60,923 bases of DNA from positions 1 through 60,923 of the forward strand of contig UQMY01000012.1 of assembly GCA_900542325.1 (NCBI GenBank). The letters are read 5' to 3'. A program made the translations under genes and the position numbers. The notes under the pieces are model-generated. The model was not told the DNA's origin and searched no databases. It saw only the letters and a list, made by a program, of their open reading frames with translations. Positions 17,109-25,786 of this stretch are shown here, in pieces. Each line of letters starts with the position of its first letter. Positions within the stretch are counted from its first letter, which is position 1. The DNA is from an uncultured Collinsella sp. GTDB taxonomy: Bacteria > Actinomycetota > Coriobacteriia > Coriobacteriales > Coriobacteriaceae.

Positions 17109-17918
17109 CTAACGGGCCTGCTTAACCTTTGCCGCTGCCTCGACAAACGACTTCCACAGGTTAAAGTCGGTCTCGAGCGTCTTCCACGTGTACTCGGGAT
17201 GCCATTGCACGCCCAAGCAGAATGGCTGGCCTTCGACCTCGATGCACTCGGGAACGCCGTCGGTTGCCTTGGCGACCAAACGCGTGCTCTTACCCAGACG
17301 ATCGACGCAGCAGTGGTGTGCGGAGTTGGTTTGGATCAGCCTGTGTCCGCCAACCGCGCGGTCGAGCAGCGAGTCCGGCACGACCTCGACGGGATGCACG
17401 GGGTCGTTGAGCACGTGGGTATGGCGCCACTGCGTGCGGCCCTCGCGAGCGCCCAGGCTCGGCACGTCCATGCACAGGGTGCCGCCAGTGGCGACGTTGA
17501 GCAACTGCGTGCCACGGCAGGTGGTAAAGAGCGGCTTTTTGGCGCGGAGCACCTCGCCGACCAGCTTAAACTCAAAGCTATCGCGGATCTCGCAGCAGAG
17601 GGTGGGGTCGTAGGGTCGATCATCGCCCCAGCGTTTGGGATTGACATCGGGGCCGCCGGGAATGGCGATGCCGTCGGCGATATCGACGTAATGGCGGATG
17701 ACCTCAATGTCCTCGGTGATGGACATCTGCAGCGGCAGGCCGCCGGCGGCAAGGATGGCATCGACAAAGACACTTGCGATTTCCTCGTTGGGGGAGAGCG
17801 TCTCGCTTAAAAACGGCTTTGCCTCTTCCCAACGCGGCGCGACGAGGATGAGCGGGCGGTCGGCGGGATCGACGTCGACGTGCGGGGTGTATGACGATGA
17901 AGTGCGAGTTCCGATCAT
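17109..17918 (-). CDS. Gamma-glutamyl peptide/GABA hydrolase, peptidase C26 family (269 aa)
   Basis: Class I glutamine-amidotransferase fold that hydrolyses gamma-glutamyl bonds. The nucleophile is Cys134 in FTTCRGTQLLNVATGG; His and Glu of the triad are in GVQWHPEY; PGGPDVNP forms the oxyanion region. Closest recalled homologues are PuuD-like gamma-glutamyl-GABA hydrolases. It follows the amino acid ABC importer genes by 87 nt on the same strand, so it may process an imported gamma-glutamyl compound. ATG at 17918 is preferred, with only a weak ribosome site; a TTG in frame at 17969 is the alternative. Confidence 0.85.
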   Translation of the reverse strand: MIGTRTSSSYTPHVDVDPADRPLILVAPRWEEAKPFLSETLSPNEEIASVFVDAILAAGGLPLQMSITEDIEVIRHYVDIADGIAIPGGPDVNPKRWGDDRPYDPTLCCEIRDSFEFKLVGEVLRAKKPLFTTCRGTQLLNVATGGTLCMDVPSLGAREGRTQWRHTHVLNDPVHPVEVVPDSLLDRAVGGHRLIQTNSAHHCCVDRLGKSTRLVAKATDGVPECIEVEGQPFCLGVQWHPEYTWKTLETDFNLWKSFVEAAAKVKQAR

Positions 17919-18005
17919 GGGCGTGGCTTTCGAATCCGGGTGGACATGGCGCAGGGCGGCGCGGGGCAAACGCTGCAGATGAATGTGTCCCGCGTGGCAA
18001 TTGGG

Positions 18006-18770
18006 TTAGTGGCCCTTGATGGAGTTGAGGAAGTCTTGGGCGCGCTTGGTCTGGGGATGGTCGAAGAACTCGTCGGGCGTGCCGGTCTCTACGATCTGGC
18101 CGTCGGCCATAAACACGACGCGGTCGGCCACGCGGCGGGCAAAGTTCATCTCGTGCGTAATCACGATCATCGTCATGCCCTGCTGGGCCAGGCGGACCAT
18201 GACCTCGAGCACCTCGTTAATCATCTCGGGGTCAAGGGCGCTTGTGGGCTCGTCAAAGAGCATGGCCTTGGGCTGCATGGCAAGCGAGCGGGCGATGGCT
18301 ACGCGCTGCTGTTGGCCGCCCGAGAGCTGTGCGGGCACCTTGTCGGCCTGCTCGGCAACGCCCACGCGGCTCAACAGATCCATGGCGCGCTCGCGGGCCT
18401 CGTCCTTGGAGACGCCCAGCACATCGACCGGTCCCAGCATGACGTTCTGCAACACGGTCATATGCGCGAACAGGTTGAACTGCTGAAACACCATGCCCAG
18501 CTCGGCACGCATGCGGGCAAGATCCTTGCCTTCCTGCGGCAGGGGCTCGCCCTCGATGAGAATCTCGCCCGAGTCGATGGTCTCCAAGCGGTTGATGGTG
18601 CGGCACATGGTCGATTTGCCCGAGCCCGAGGGGCCGATCACGACGACAACCTCGCCGCGATCGACCGAGAGATTAATGTCGTTGAGGACGTGCAGATCGC
18701 CATAGTGCTTATCGACGTGCTTGAGCTCAATCAGCGGCTGATTGCCGGTGGAAGAAGTGCTCTGTGCCAT
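18006..18770 (-). CDS. Polar amino acid ABC importer, ATP-binding subunit
   Basis: Energises uptake of a polar amino acid. Walker A GPSGSGKST, signature LSGGQQQR, Walker B AMLFDEPTSALDP and switch THEMNFAR all match the GlnQ/GluA family, and 254 residues is normal. Last transporter gene of a four-gene set in the order binding protein, permease, permease, ATPase. Gap to the preceding permease is 36 nt. Glutamate or glutamine is likely by family; not provable here. Confidence 0.92.
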   Translation of the reverse strand: MAQSTSSTGNQPLIELKHVDKHYGDLHVLNDINLSVDRGEVVVVIGPSGSGKSTMCRTINRLETIDSGEILIEGEPLPQEGKDLARMRAELGMVFQQFNLFAHMTVLQNVMLGPVDVLGVSKDEARERAMDLLSRVGVAEQADKVPAQLSGGQQQRVAIARSLAMQPKAMLFDEPTSALDPEMINEVLEVMVRLAQQGMTMIVITHEMNFARRVADRVVFMADGQIVETGTPDEFFDHPQTKRAQDFLNSIKGH

Positions 18771-18806
18771 GGTGCTCGGCTCCTTATGACTCGAAATGGT
18801 AAATCG

Positions 18807-19640
18807 TTAGCGAATGATGGTCGCGCCGGTCTTGTGCGAGACGTAGACGGCGGCCTTGTTGATTGCAACGTTGATGAGGATGTAGATGACCGCGATCACC
18901 AGATAGACCGACACGAGGGCGTCGTAGTTGGTAATGAGTACGCGGGCGTTTTGCATGAGGTCGGGGTAGCTCACCACGTAGGCGACGGTGGTGTCTTTGA
19001 CGACGACTACAAGCTGCGAAATCAACGACGGAATGATAAAGCGAATCGCCTGCGGCAGCACGATTTTAAAGGTGATTTTAGCTTTGGCGAGACCGAGCGC
19101 CTGGGCGGCCTCGACCTGGCCGCGCGGCACGGCATTGACGCCGGCGCGGAAGATCTCGGCAAGCACACCGGCTGCAGCGAGCGCGACGGGAAGCGTGAGC
19201 ATCCAAAACGACGGCAGCGCGATCTTGTACTGGGGCAGCACCAAAAAGAAGAAGTAGATGAACAGTAGGCTCGGCACGCCACGGAAGAAATCGGTGAGCA
19301 CGCGGCAGACCAGCTGCAGCGGCTTGATGTCGCTGGTGCGGCCGAGCATGAGGGCCAGACCCAGTACCAGCGCGATGGCGCCAGCGGTGAGCGCGACCTT
19401 TACCGTGCCCTCAAAACCGGCAAGTAAGAACTTCCAGGTAGTGAGGTGCGTAAAGAAATACCAATAGTGGACTGAAAGCTGACCGGTCACATAAAAGCGC
19501 TGCAGTACCAGAGCGATGAGCGCGGCCACGGCAACAAGTGAGATGGCGGTGCCGACGCGAATCTTGGCGCGCATCTTGGGGCCGGGAGCCTCGTAGAGCG
19601 CATCGCGCATGGTGAGCGCGGAGGTGGAGTGCTTGCTCAT
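18807..19640 (-). CDS. Polar amino acid ABC importer permease 2 (277 aa)
   Basis: Inner-membrane permease of the HisM/GlnP type. An N-terminal cytosolic stretch of about 30 residues precedes the first membrane segment; the EAA loop (EAAQALGLAKAKITFKIVLP) that contacts the ATPase is clear. Starts within the preceding permease gene (4-nt overlap), so the two form a heterodimer. Similar to the GluD/GluC pairing of actinobacteria. Confidence 0.9.
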   Translation of the reverse strand: MSKHSTSALTMRDALYEAPGPKMRAKIRVGTAISLVAVAALIALVLQRFYVTGQLSVHYWYFFTHLTTWKFLLAGFEGTVKVALTAGAIALVLGLALMLGRTSDIKPLQLVCRVLTDFFRGVPSLLFIYFFFLVLPQYKIALPSFWMLTLPVALAAAGVLAEIFRAGVNAVPRGQVEAAQALGLAKAKITFKIVLPQAIRFIIPSLISQLVVVVKDTTVAYVVSYPDLMQNARVLITNYDALVSVYLVIAVIYILINVAINKAAVYVSHKTGATIIR

Positions 19641-20296
19641 CGGAGGATCCTCACCTTCTTATCGATATAGTTGCCAATGTGGCTCACCACAAAGGCTGTG
19701 CCCAGGTAGCCGAGCGCCGAGATAAAGAACGCGGCGACGCCGCCGAGCGAGCGCGTGTTGATGTAGCTCACCACGCCGGTGAGCTCCTGCGGTTTCAGCG
19801 GCACCTGACTGCCGAGCGCGGTGGTGAGCATGACGGCGATAAAGAGGTTGGTCATGGGCAGCACGCTCGAGCGCAGCGCCTGCGGAATCACGATCTTGGC
19901 GAGGATACGGCTGAAGCTCATGCCCAGCGAGCGGGCGGCTTCCACCTGGCCGACACCGACGGTGTTGATGCCGCTCATAAAGTTCTCGGAGCCAAAGGCA
20001 GAACCCAAGAGCACTGTGGCGACGATGACGCAGGTGCGGTAGGGCAGGACGACCTTGAGCGGCGGCAGCGCGTAGACGACGATAATGAGCAGCGCGATGC
20101 CGGGGATGTTACGGAAGACCTGGACATACAGGTCGCCAAAGACGCGCAGCGGCTTGAGCGGCGACACGCGCATCACGGTGACGGCGACGGCCAGCACCAT
20201 GGCGATGGCAAACGACTCAAGCGTCATGCCCCAGGTTGCTAGCAGCGCGTCGATATAGTTCTGGCCATAGAGCGACCAGAGCTCGGAGAGACTCAT
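19637..20296 (-). CDS. Polar amino acid ABC importer permease 1 (219 aa)
   Basis: Shorter permease subunit with an EAA loop (EAARSLGMSFSRILAKIVIP) and about five membrane segments. Overlaps the downstream permease by 4 nt. It is separated from the binding-protein gene by 138 nt holding a stable hairpin, suggesting less permease than binding protein is made. ATG at 20296 has GGGAGGT upstream. Confidence 0.9.
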   Translation of the reverse strand: MSLSELWSLYGQNYIDALLATWGMTLESFAIAMVLAVAVTVMRVSPLKPLRVFGDLYVQVFRNIPGIALLIIVVYALPPLKVVLPYRTCVIVATVLLGSAFGSENFMSGINTVGVGQVEAARSLGMSFSRILAKIVIPQALRSSVLPMTNLFIAVMLTTALGSQVPLKPQELTGVVSYINTRSLGGVAAFFISALGYLGTAFVVSHIGNYIDKKVRILR

Positions 20297-20320
20297 GCGG
20301 ACCTCCCGCCGATAAGGAAA

Positions 20321-20346
20321 GGGGCTCCCGTGTGTACGGAAGCCCC
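20321..20346 (-). terminator. Intercistronic hairpin in the amino acid importer operon
   Basis: Arms ggggctcccg (20321-20330) and cggaagcccc (20337-20346), 6-nt loop, between the binding-protein and first permease genes. Such hairpins attenuate or stabilise the upstream message so the binding protein is in excess. Confidence 0.6.
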
Positions 20347-20434
20347 GACAACTCAGTGATGAAACAGTTTAGCGCAATAAAGCGAATCATGCGTTTCCGT
20401 ATGGTTTCGTTGCGGCCGTTACCAGGCTCGCTGC

Positions 20435-21427
20435 TTAGGCGCCGATCTCGGGCAGCTCGGGAACATTGGTGTCGCCCGTACGGTCGCCGATGCAGATCTG
20501 CCACAGCTCGGTCCAGGTGCCGTCGTCCTCGATCTTCTTAAGGAAGTCGTTGACAAAGGCGACGCCGTCGGAATCGAGCGGCAGACCGATGCCATAGGGC
20601 TCCTTGCTGCCGAAGGGCTTGCCGGCAATCTTGTACTTACCGGGCTCGCGGACCAGGGCGCTCTGCTGCATGTTGTTATCGATGACGTAGGCGTCAACGC
20701 GGCCCTGTTGGAGTGCCTGGCGTGCCTCCTCGTCGGTCTTGAACTCTTGCTGGCTGGCCTTGGGGGCGAACTCCTCCAGAATGGCGGGGCCGTTGGAGCC
20801 GGACTGGACGGCGACGTTCTTGTCGGCCAGGTCGTCGACGCTCTTGATGTCGTCGTTATCGGCGAGCACCAGGATAGCCTGCTGGGTGTAGTAGTAGGGA
20901 CCGGCAAAGGAGACGAGCTTCTTACGCTCGTCAGTGATGGTGTAGGTGGCAAAGACGGCGTCGACCTGGCCGTTCTGCAGGACGGACTCGCGCGTGTCCG
21001 AGGTCACCTGGGTGATCTCGACCTTGTTCTCGCCCAGAATGTAGTTGGACAGAAGCTGCGCGATGCCGGCGTCGAAACCGCGGGTCTGACCGTCCTTCTC
21101 GTTGAGGAGGGAGAAGAGCGTGGAGGTCTGAACGCCACCGATCTTAAAGACGCCGGCGTCCTTGACGGCCGTCGCCCAGGCGCTGGCGGCGATGGCGTCG
21201 TCATCGGCCTTGGGGCCGTTGTCGACGAGCTTGTCGAATGCCTTAGCGTCGAGCGTGGTGGAAGCCTCGGTATCCTCGGAGCTCTTGGAGGAGGCGGCGG
21301 AGCCCTTGTCGGCCTCGGCGCTGGTGTCAGAGCAGCCGGCAAGACCAAGGCCGGCGACGGTTGCGAAGCTGGCGGCAACGAAGCCGCGGCGGTCGAGAAC
21401 GACCTGCTGGGAGAGGTTCTTGCTCAT
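20435..21427 (-). CDS. Amino acid ABC importer substrate-binding lipoprotein (330 aa)
   Basis: Extracellular binding protein of the polar amino acid family. The signal peptide has a twin-arginine-like start (DRRGFVAASF, Arg13-Arg14) and a lipobox LAGC with lipidated Cys32; a Ser/Ala/Asp/Glu-rich spacer of about 30 residues follows. The binding domain includes the phrases GFDAGIAQLLSNY and GQVDAVFATYTITDERKKLV typical of the GluB/GlnH group. First gene of the importer operon, with a promoter at 21471-21500. Ligand not determinable. Confidence 0.9.
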   Translation of the reverse strand: MSKNLSQQVVLDRRGFVAASFATVAGLGLAGCSDTSAEADKGSAASSKSSEDTEASTTLDAKAFDKLVDNGPKADDDAIAASAWATAVKDAGVFKIGGVQTSTLFSLLNEKDGQTRGFDAGIAQLLSNYILGENKVEITQVTSDTRESVLQNGQVDAVFATYTITDERKKLVSFAGPYYYTQQAILVLADNDDIKSVDDLADKNVAVQSGSNGPAILEEFAPKASQQEFKTDEEARQALQQGRVDAYVIDNNMQQSALVREPGKYKIAGKPFGSKEPYGIGLPLDSDGVAFVNDFLKKIEDDGTWTELWQICIGDRTGDTNVPELPEIGA

Positions 21428-21470
21428 GGTAGAACACCTTTCTCAATAAAATCCCTAGCGGTTGAGTAGA

Positions 21471-21500
21471 GTTATACCCTATCCCGCTCAGATGGGTCAA
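21471..21500 (-). promoter_or_regulatory. Sigma-70-type promoter of the amino acid importer
   Basis: On the minus strand, TTGACC (21495-21500) and TATAAC (21471-21476) are separated by 18 bp, about 45 bp before the binding-protein start. Confidence 0.65.
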
Positions 21501-21542
21501 CACGAAATAACTCAGAAACATACTTGTCTTATAGGTTATTCT

Positions 21543-21577
21543 ACCTACCAAAAAGGGACAGGTCTATTTTGGTAGGT
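21543..21577 (+). repeat. REP-like palindrome, copy 3 (CCTACC arms)
   Basis: Arms acctaccaaaa and ttttggtaggt around agggacaggtcta; tail ttttatctgggaaaacg. Compared with copy 1, G to A in the left arm is matched by C to T in the right. Confidence 0.9.
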
Positions 21578-21696
21578 TTTATCTGGGAAAACGTCGGTTA
21601 TTGCTGCTGAGACGGCGTTTCGCGGACGGCGTGGTCGCTCGTGGCGGTCGCTATAATGGCGGCAACGCGACACATATATAAGTAAGGAGATCGCGT

Positions 21697-21735
21697 ATGA
21701 ACGGTTATTCGTTTTTCGCGCCGACCGTGACCTAA
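21697..21735 (+). CDS. Twelve-codon ORF with strong ribosome site (leader or gene remnant)
   Basis: ATG at 21697 is preceded by AAGGAGATCGCGT and, 40 bp upstream, by a perfect TATAAT (21652-21657). It encodes MNGYSFFAPTVT and stops exactly where REP-like copy 4 begins. The peptide resembles the usual N-terminus of iron-containing alcohol dehydrogenases (an aromatic-rich start then PTKVVFG), so it may be the front end of a gene truncated by the repeat; a leader peptide is the alternative. No gene lies downstream on this strand. Confidence 0.4.
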   Translation: MNGYSFFAPTVT

Positions 21736-21773
21736 AACCACCAAAAAGGGGACAGGCACCTTTGTGGTGGTTT
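21735..21773 (+). repeat. REP-like palindrome, copy 4 (CCACCA arms)
   Basis: Arms aaaccacca and tggtggttt around aaaaggggacaggcacctttg. Begins at the stop codon of the 12-codon ORF. Confidence 0.9.
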
Positions 21774-21805
21774 GGGCTGGTACGGCGGCCGGTCTCGTTG
21801 TTTTG

Positions 21806-21940
21806 TCTCAATCTGTAACATCTAGACGAGGAAATGGGTTCTTACTGTTACAGATCGAGATTTTATCCTTAGGGGGATTTGAATGTCTCGATCTGTAACA
21901 GTTAGACGGGAATTCGGGCCATAGATGTTACGGATTGAGA
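21806..21940. repeat. Tandem pair of 55-nt palindromes, 80-bp period
   Basis: Unit 1 (21806-21860) and unit 2 (21886-21940) each have 15-nt arms of type TCTCRATCTGTAACA / TGTTACRGATYGAGA and a 25-nt loop beginning with a TAGACG-like phrase. Arms differ at a few matched positions. They sit between the importer operon and dxs; function unknown. Confidence 0.85.
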
Positions 21941-21959
21941 TAATCGCGTCGCGAAAATA

Positions 21960-21997
21960 AAAACCTCCGCAGGGGGTGCTTTCCTTGCGGAGGTTTT
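21960..21997 (-). terminator. Terminator of the DXS-like gene
   Basis: Arms aaaacctccgca and tgcggaggtttt; the stop codon at 21998 abuts it. On the minus strand the hairpin ends in TTTTTATTTT. Confidence 0.9.
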
Positions 21998-23779
21998 TTA
22001 CTCGTTGAGTAGCCTTACGGCCTCGGCGGCCATGTTCTCGACCGTCATGCCGTTCTGAGCGAGCAGCTCGTTGGGGTCGTAGCGGTCGGGGAAGCCCTTG
22101 GCGATGCCGAAGGTGCGCGTGCGCAACGGCGTGTATGCCAGATAGCACGCGACGCGCTCGCCCCAGCCACCGTCCAAGATGCCGTCCTCGAGGGTGACGA
22201 CAACGCGATGCTCGGCGGCAAGGCTGTCGAGGAACTCACGGTCGAGCTCAGTTGCATAGCGCGGGTTGACGAGCGTGGCCTCGATGCCGTACTCGGCAGT
22301 CAAGCGGTTTGCCACGCGCTCGCCCAACTCAAAGAAATCGCCAAGCGCGAGCACGGCCACGTCGCGACCCTGGCGCACCACGTTGTAATGAACGGCGCCG
22401 TAATCGGTGTCATCGGCAGGCGCCAAGTCGGGGCGGCTTACCAAGCCAATGCCCGGCACGCGAATCGCCACGGGATGCTCGCGGTGGTCGAGCGACCAGC
22501 TCAGCATGGACAGATATTCCTCCATGCAGGCCGGCGCCAAGTAGTGCATGTTGGGAAGACCGCCCAGCATGGAAATATCAAAGAACGAAAGATGCGTCTC
22601 GGATGTGGTGCCAAAGATCGACGCGCCAAATACCAGGATGGTCGCGGGGGCGTCGTTGAGGCACAGGTCGTGCCACAGTTCGTCGTAGGCACGCTGCAAG
22701 AACGTACCGTACACGCCAAAGACCGGCTTGGCACCCGAGCGGGCGAGTGCGGTGGCAAAGGTCACGGCGTGCTCCTCGGCAATGCCCACGTCGACAAACT
22801 GCTTGCCTGCCGCGGCGCGAAGCTCGGGTGTAAAGCCCATGATGTAGGGCGTGGCGGCCGTGATGCCCACGACCTGCGGATCGCGCTCGATGGCGGCGCT
22901 GAGCGCCTCGCCCGTAATGTCGGCATAGGTGCGCGGCGCAGGCTCGCTCGGATGGCCCGGGCAGAGCTTGCGCCCAGTCGCCATGTCAAACGGACCCACA
23001 TGATGCCAGCGCTCGGGGTCGCTCTGGGCTGGCTCAAAGCCCTTGCCCTTTGCGGTGGAGACGTGCAGCACGATGGGATGATCGATATCGCGCAGCTCCT
23101 GCAACGCGTCGACCAGGGCCAACACATCGTTACCGGCGTCCAGATAGCGGTAGTCGAGCCCCATCGCGCGGAAAACGTTGCGCTCGCAGGTGCCGTTGCT
23201 GGCGCGCAGCTCGGCCAGATTGCGATACAGGCCACCGTGGTTTTCGGCGATGGACTGGTCGTTGTCATTGACGATGATGATCAGGTTGCTGTCGAGCTCG
23301 GCGGCATTGTTAAAGCCCTCAAACGCCAGACCGCCCGAAAGCGAACCGTCGCCAATGATGGTAATGACGTTGTAGCTGTCGCCCGCCAGATCGCGGGCGT
23401 GTGCCAAGCCGCAGCCCAGGCTCACCGATGTGGAGGTGTGGCCCATGGCGAACAGGTCGTGTTCGGACTCGTCGGGATTGGCAAAGCCAGAGGCCTCGCC
23501 GTAGCGTGCCGGGTCGATATAAGTGTACGCGCGCCCAGTCAGCGCCTTGTGGGCATAGGTCTGGTGCGACACGTCAAAGACAATTTTGTCGGTGGGGGAG
23601 TTAAACACGCGATGGAGCGCAACCGTAAGCTCAACGACGCCCAGGTTGGGGGCAACGTGCCCGCCGACGGCGGCGGAGCTTTCGAGGATGGCGTGGCGGA
23701 TCTCGCCGCAGAGCAGCGGAAGCTCGGCGCGATCGAGAGCCTTGACGTCCTCGGGCGTTGTCGTTTGCGTAAGCAGCAT
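21998..23779 (-). CDS. 1-deoxy-D-xylulose-5-phosphate synthase-like enzyme (593 aa)
   Basis: Thiamine-diphosphate enzyme of the DXS family, which joins pyruvate and glyceraldehyde 3-phosphate for isoprenoid, thiamine and pyridoxal synthesis. Visible: SHQTYAHKALTGR, the ThDP/Mg motif GDGSLSGG ... NDND, catalytic Glu in GIAEEHAV, and YGTFLQRAYDE. Odd: shorter than usual (about 620-640), and the normally conserved DGPTHHGxFD substrate block reads SETHLSFFD. It may be a DXS paralogue with altered acceptor. ATG at 23779; its GGAG lies about 12 nt upstream. Confidence 0.85.
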   Translation of the reverse strand: MLLTQTTTPEDVKALDRAELPLLCGEIRHAILESSAAVGGHVAPNLGVVELTVALHRVFNSPTDKIVFDVSHQTYAHKALTGRAYTYIDPARYGEASGFANPDESEHDLFAMGHTSTSVSLGCGLAHARDLAGDSYNVITIIGDGSLSGGLAFEGFNNAAELDSNLIIIVNDNDQSIAENHGGLYRNLAELRASNGTCERNVFRAMGLDYRYLDAGNDVLALVDALQELRDIDHPIVLHVSTAKGKGFEPAQSDPERWHHVGPFDMATGRKLCPGHPSEPAPRTYADITGEALSAAIERDPQVVGITAATPYIMGFTPELRAAAGKQFVDVGIAEEHAVTFATALARSGAKPVFGVYGTFLQRAYDELWHDLCLNDAPATILVFGASIFGTTSETHLSFFDISMLGGLPNMHYLAPACMEEYLSMLSWSLDHREHPVAIRVPGIGLVSRPDLAPADDTDYGAVHYNVVRQGRDVAVLALGDFFELGERVANRLTAEYGIEATLVNPRYATELDREFLDSLAAEHRVVVTLEDGILDGGWGERVACYLAYTPLRTRTFGIAKGFPDRYDPNELLAQNGMTVENMAAEAVRLLNE

Positions 23780-24007
23780 CGTTGTGGGTTACTCCATGCG
23801 AATCGTGCGCCGGCACTCCCTCGGCCGGCACAATTGCACAAGACAGTCTCGCACATTTTGGCGTTTGATATGTGACGGCGGCGCGGTAATTCGCCAACTG
23901 GTGGGGCAAAACGTTTTGTCCGATGCCATACTGGTAAATTCGATGATGATTTTATTCATTGCGTGCAGGCTGCGGCTTGCCGCCGAGCGCCGCCGGAAGG
24001 AGGCCGC

Positions 24008-24565
24008 ATGTCCGATACCGTTCGTGCCGAGAAAATCGCGCGCGAGGTCGACGATGCCGCCCGTCAGCTTGCCCAGGCGGGCCGCTTGGACCTGATGCAT
24101 GAGTTTATCCAACATGGCGATGTGACGGTCTATACACATGTGACCTCGGTAGCGCGGGCAAGTCTGTCCTTTGCCGAGCGCCTGGGCCGCGTCGGTATCT
24201 CCGTCGACCGCTTATCGCTGCTGCGCGGGGCCCTGCTGCACGATTACTTTCTCTATGACTGGCACGACCCCGACCCAAGCCATCGACTGCATGGCTTTCG
24301 TCACCCGTTTTTTGCCCTGGCGCGTGCGGAGGAAGATTTTGAGCTGACGTCGCGCGAGCGGAATATCATCGCGCGCCATATGTTTCCGCTGGTGCCGGTG
24401 CCGCCGACGTGTCGTGAGGCATGGATTGTGTGCCTGGCGGATAAATGGTGCGCGCTGCGCGAGACGATTGCCGGCCGTCTGCCGCGCAAAGGCGGCGCGA
24501 ACGATTTGAACGAGGGTTCGAGCGACGGCTCGAGCAAAGAATCGAACGAAAAGAGGAGTGGGTAG
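24008..24565 (+). CDS. HD-domain phosphohydrolase (185 aa)
   Basis: Metal-dependent HD hydrolase: His-Asp pair His78-Asp79 in GALLHDYFLYDWHD and further His in HGFRHPFFA and ARHMFP. The family cleaves nucleotides or phosphate esters; substrate unknown. The C-terminal 25 residues are Ser/Glu/Asn-rich and likely disordered. ATG at 24008 follows AAGGAGG. The next gene starts 4 nt after the stop, so they form one operon; diverges from dxs. Confidence 0.83.
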   Translation: MSDTVRAEKIAREVDDAARQLAQAGRLDLMHEFIQHGDVTVYTHVTSVARASLSFAERLGRVGISVDRLSLLRGALLHDYFLYDWHDPDPSHRLHGFRHPFFALARAEEDFELTSRERNIIARHMFPLVPVPPTCREAWIVCLADKWCALRETIAGRLPRKGGANDLNEGSSDGSSKESNEKRSG

Positions 24566-24568
24566 ACG

Positions 24569-25588
24569 GTGGGAACCGCGATCGGCATGGCATTTGACGG
24601 CGCGACGCTTGCCGCTTGTCCGCTCTCGGCGCTGGTACTCTCGTTTGCCTTCTACGGTTTTTGCGGCTGGGTATGGGAGTCGACAGTCTGCGCCATGCTC
24701 AACCACGGACGCTTTGCCAACAGCGGCTTTTTGCTAGGGCCGTGTTGTCCCATCTACGGTGCGGGCGGCATCGCGTGCTGGTTGCTGCTGCGTGGAATCC
24801 CAGACGCCTCGAGCCAGTTTGTCGCTGCCGCGCTCGTATGCAGCGTAATCGAGTACAGCGTGGGCGTGTTACTCGAAAAAACGACGGGCGCTCGCTTTTG
24901 GGACTATTCGCATCTGCCGTTTAACCTACATGGGCGTATTTGCCTGTACTGGGCCTGCGCGTTTGGCTTGGGCGCGTTGTGCATTTGTCGCGTGGTGGAG
25001 CCGGCGGTGTTGGGCCTGCTTGCCCACCTGCCGGTTTTCATGGTGCGGCTGGCGGCTTTTGCCGTCGCGGTTGTGATGATCGTCGATGCGATTTGCTCAC
25101 TGGCGAGCTGGCGCCGCCTGTCCGATCAGCTTGAGCGTGTGCGTGCCGACCTTGCCGACCGCATCAATGAGTCGCTCGCCGACGCCTCCGACTCTATGCT
25201 CGAACGTATTCCCGATTCGGCGATTGACTCGGTGGCGCAGACGCATATCCGCGGTCGCGCCGTTAACGCTTGGCTGGCCGAGCTGGGCGACGCGGCGCTC
25301 GATGCCCTGCGCGAGAAGACTTCGATGCCGACGTTTATTTCGGATGGTGCTCGCGGCCTGGCGCTCGCTGCCCGTCGCGTGGCCGATGCCGCGCCGAGCA
25401 TGCCGCGTCCGTCGCTCGGTCGTCGCCTTGCCGGCAAGCGCATGAGCCGCCCGGTACCGAGCGTGTCACTCAGCCGCCGCGACCTACGCTTCTTTAACGC
25501 CTTCCCGCGTCTGCGCATCAATCGTTACGAGGGCGTCATCCGAGCTACCGACCTCCGCGACCGAGCCCGCGAGCTGTTCCGGCGCTAG
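24569..25588 (+). CDS. CmpB-like putative ABC transporter type IV membrane protein (339 aa)
   Basis: The first 190 residues hold about five membrane segments and the phrases FCGWVWES and FWDYSHLPFN with GRICLYWA that characterise the CmpB family (PF06541). The remaining 150 residues are basic, helical and cytosolic. Role unknown. Start is the GTG at 24569 with AAGAGGAG upstream; an ATG at 24587 is an alternative. Co-transcribed with the HD hydrolase. Confidence 0.8.
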   Translation: MGTAIGMAFDGATLAACPLSALVLSFAFYGFCGWVWESTVCAMLNHGRFANSGFLLGPCCPIYGAGGIACWLLLRGIPDASSQFVAAALVCSVIEYSVGVLLEKTTGARFWDYSHLPFNLHGRICLYWACAFGLGALCICRVVEPAVLGLLAHLPVFMVRLAAFAVAVVMIVDAICSLASWRRLSDQLERVRADLADRINESLADASDSMLERIPDSAIDSVAQTHIRGRAVNAWLAELGDAALDALREKTSMPTFISDGARGLALAARRVADAAPSMPRPSLGRRLAGKRMSRPVPSVSLSRRDLRFFNAFPRLRINRYEGVIRATDLRDRARELFRR

Positions 25589-25786
25589 CCAGAGCGGAGC
25601 CAAGCGCGCCCTTCTCGTTCGCACGTTTCCCGTTCGTTTCGCGTCCGTTGCCGCGCCGTTTCCAAGATTGCGGTGCCGTTTCCATTCGACAACGCAGCGT
25701 TTAACAACGCCGTATCTGGTCTACACCAGTTGCCCCTCGGCCGCATGATGGGCGCCGACAACGTTCATGCGACCAAGGGGGAGCGA

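Noticed and set aside
17919..17969. TTG start for the C26 hydrolase
   Set aside because: No ribosome site before it and the added residues are not family-like; ATG at 17918 is simpler, though weakly supported.
21806..21940. CRISPR-like repeat array
   Set aside because: Only two units, each itself a long palindrome; no short spacers and no cas genes nearby.
22208..23875. 555-codon frame antisense to the DXS-like gene
   Set aside because: No motif and no ribosome site; the opposite strand encodes a clear thiamine-diphosphate enzyme.
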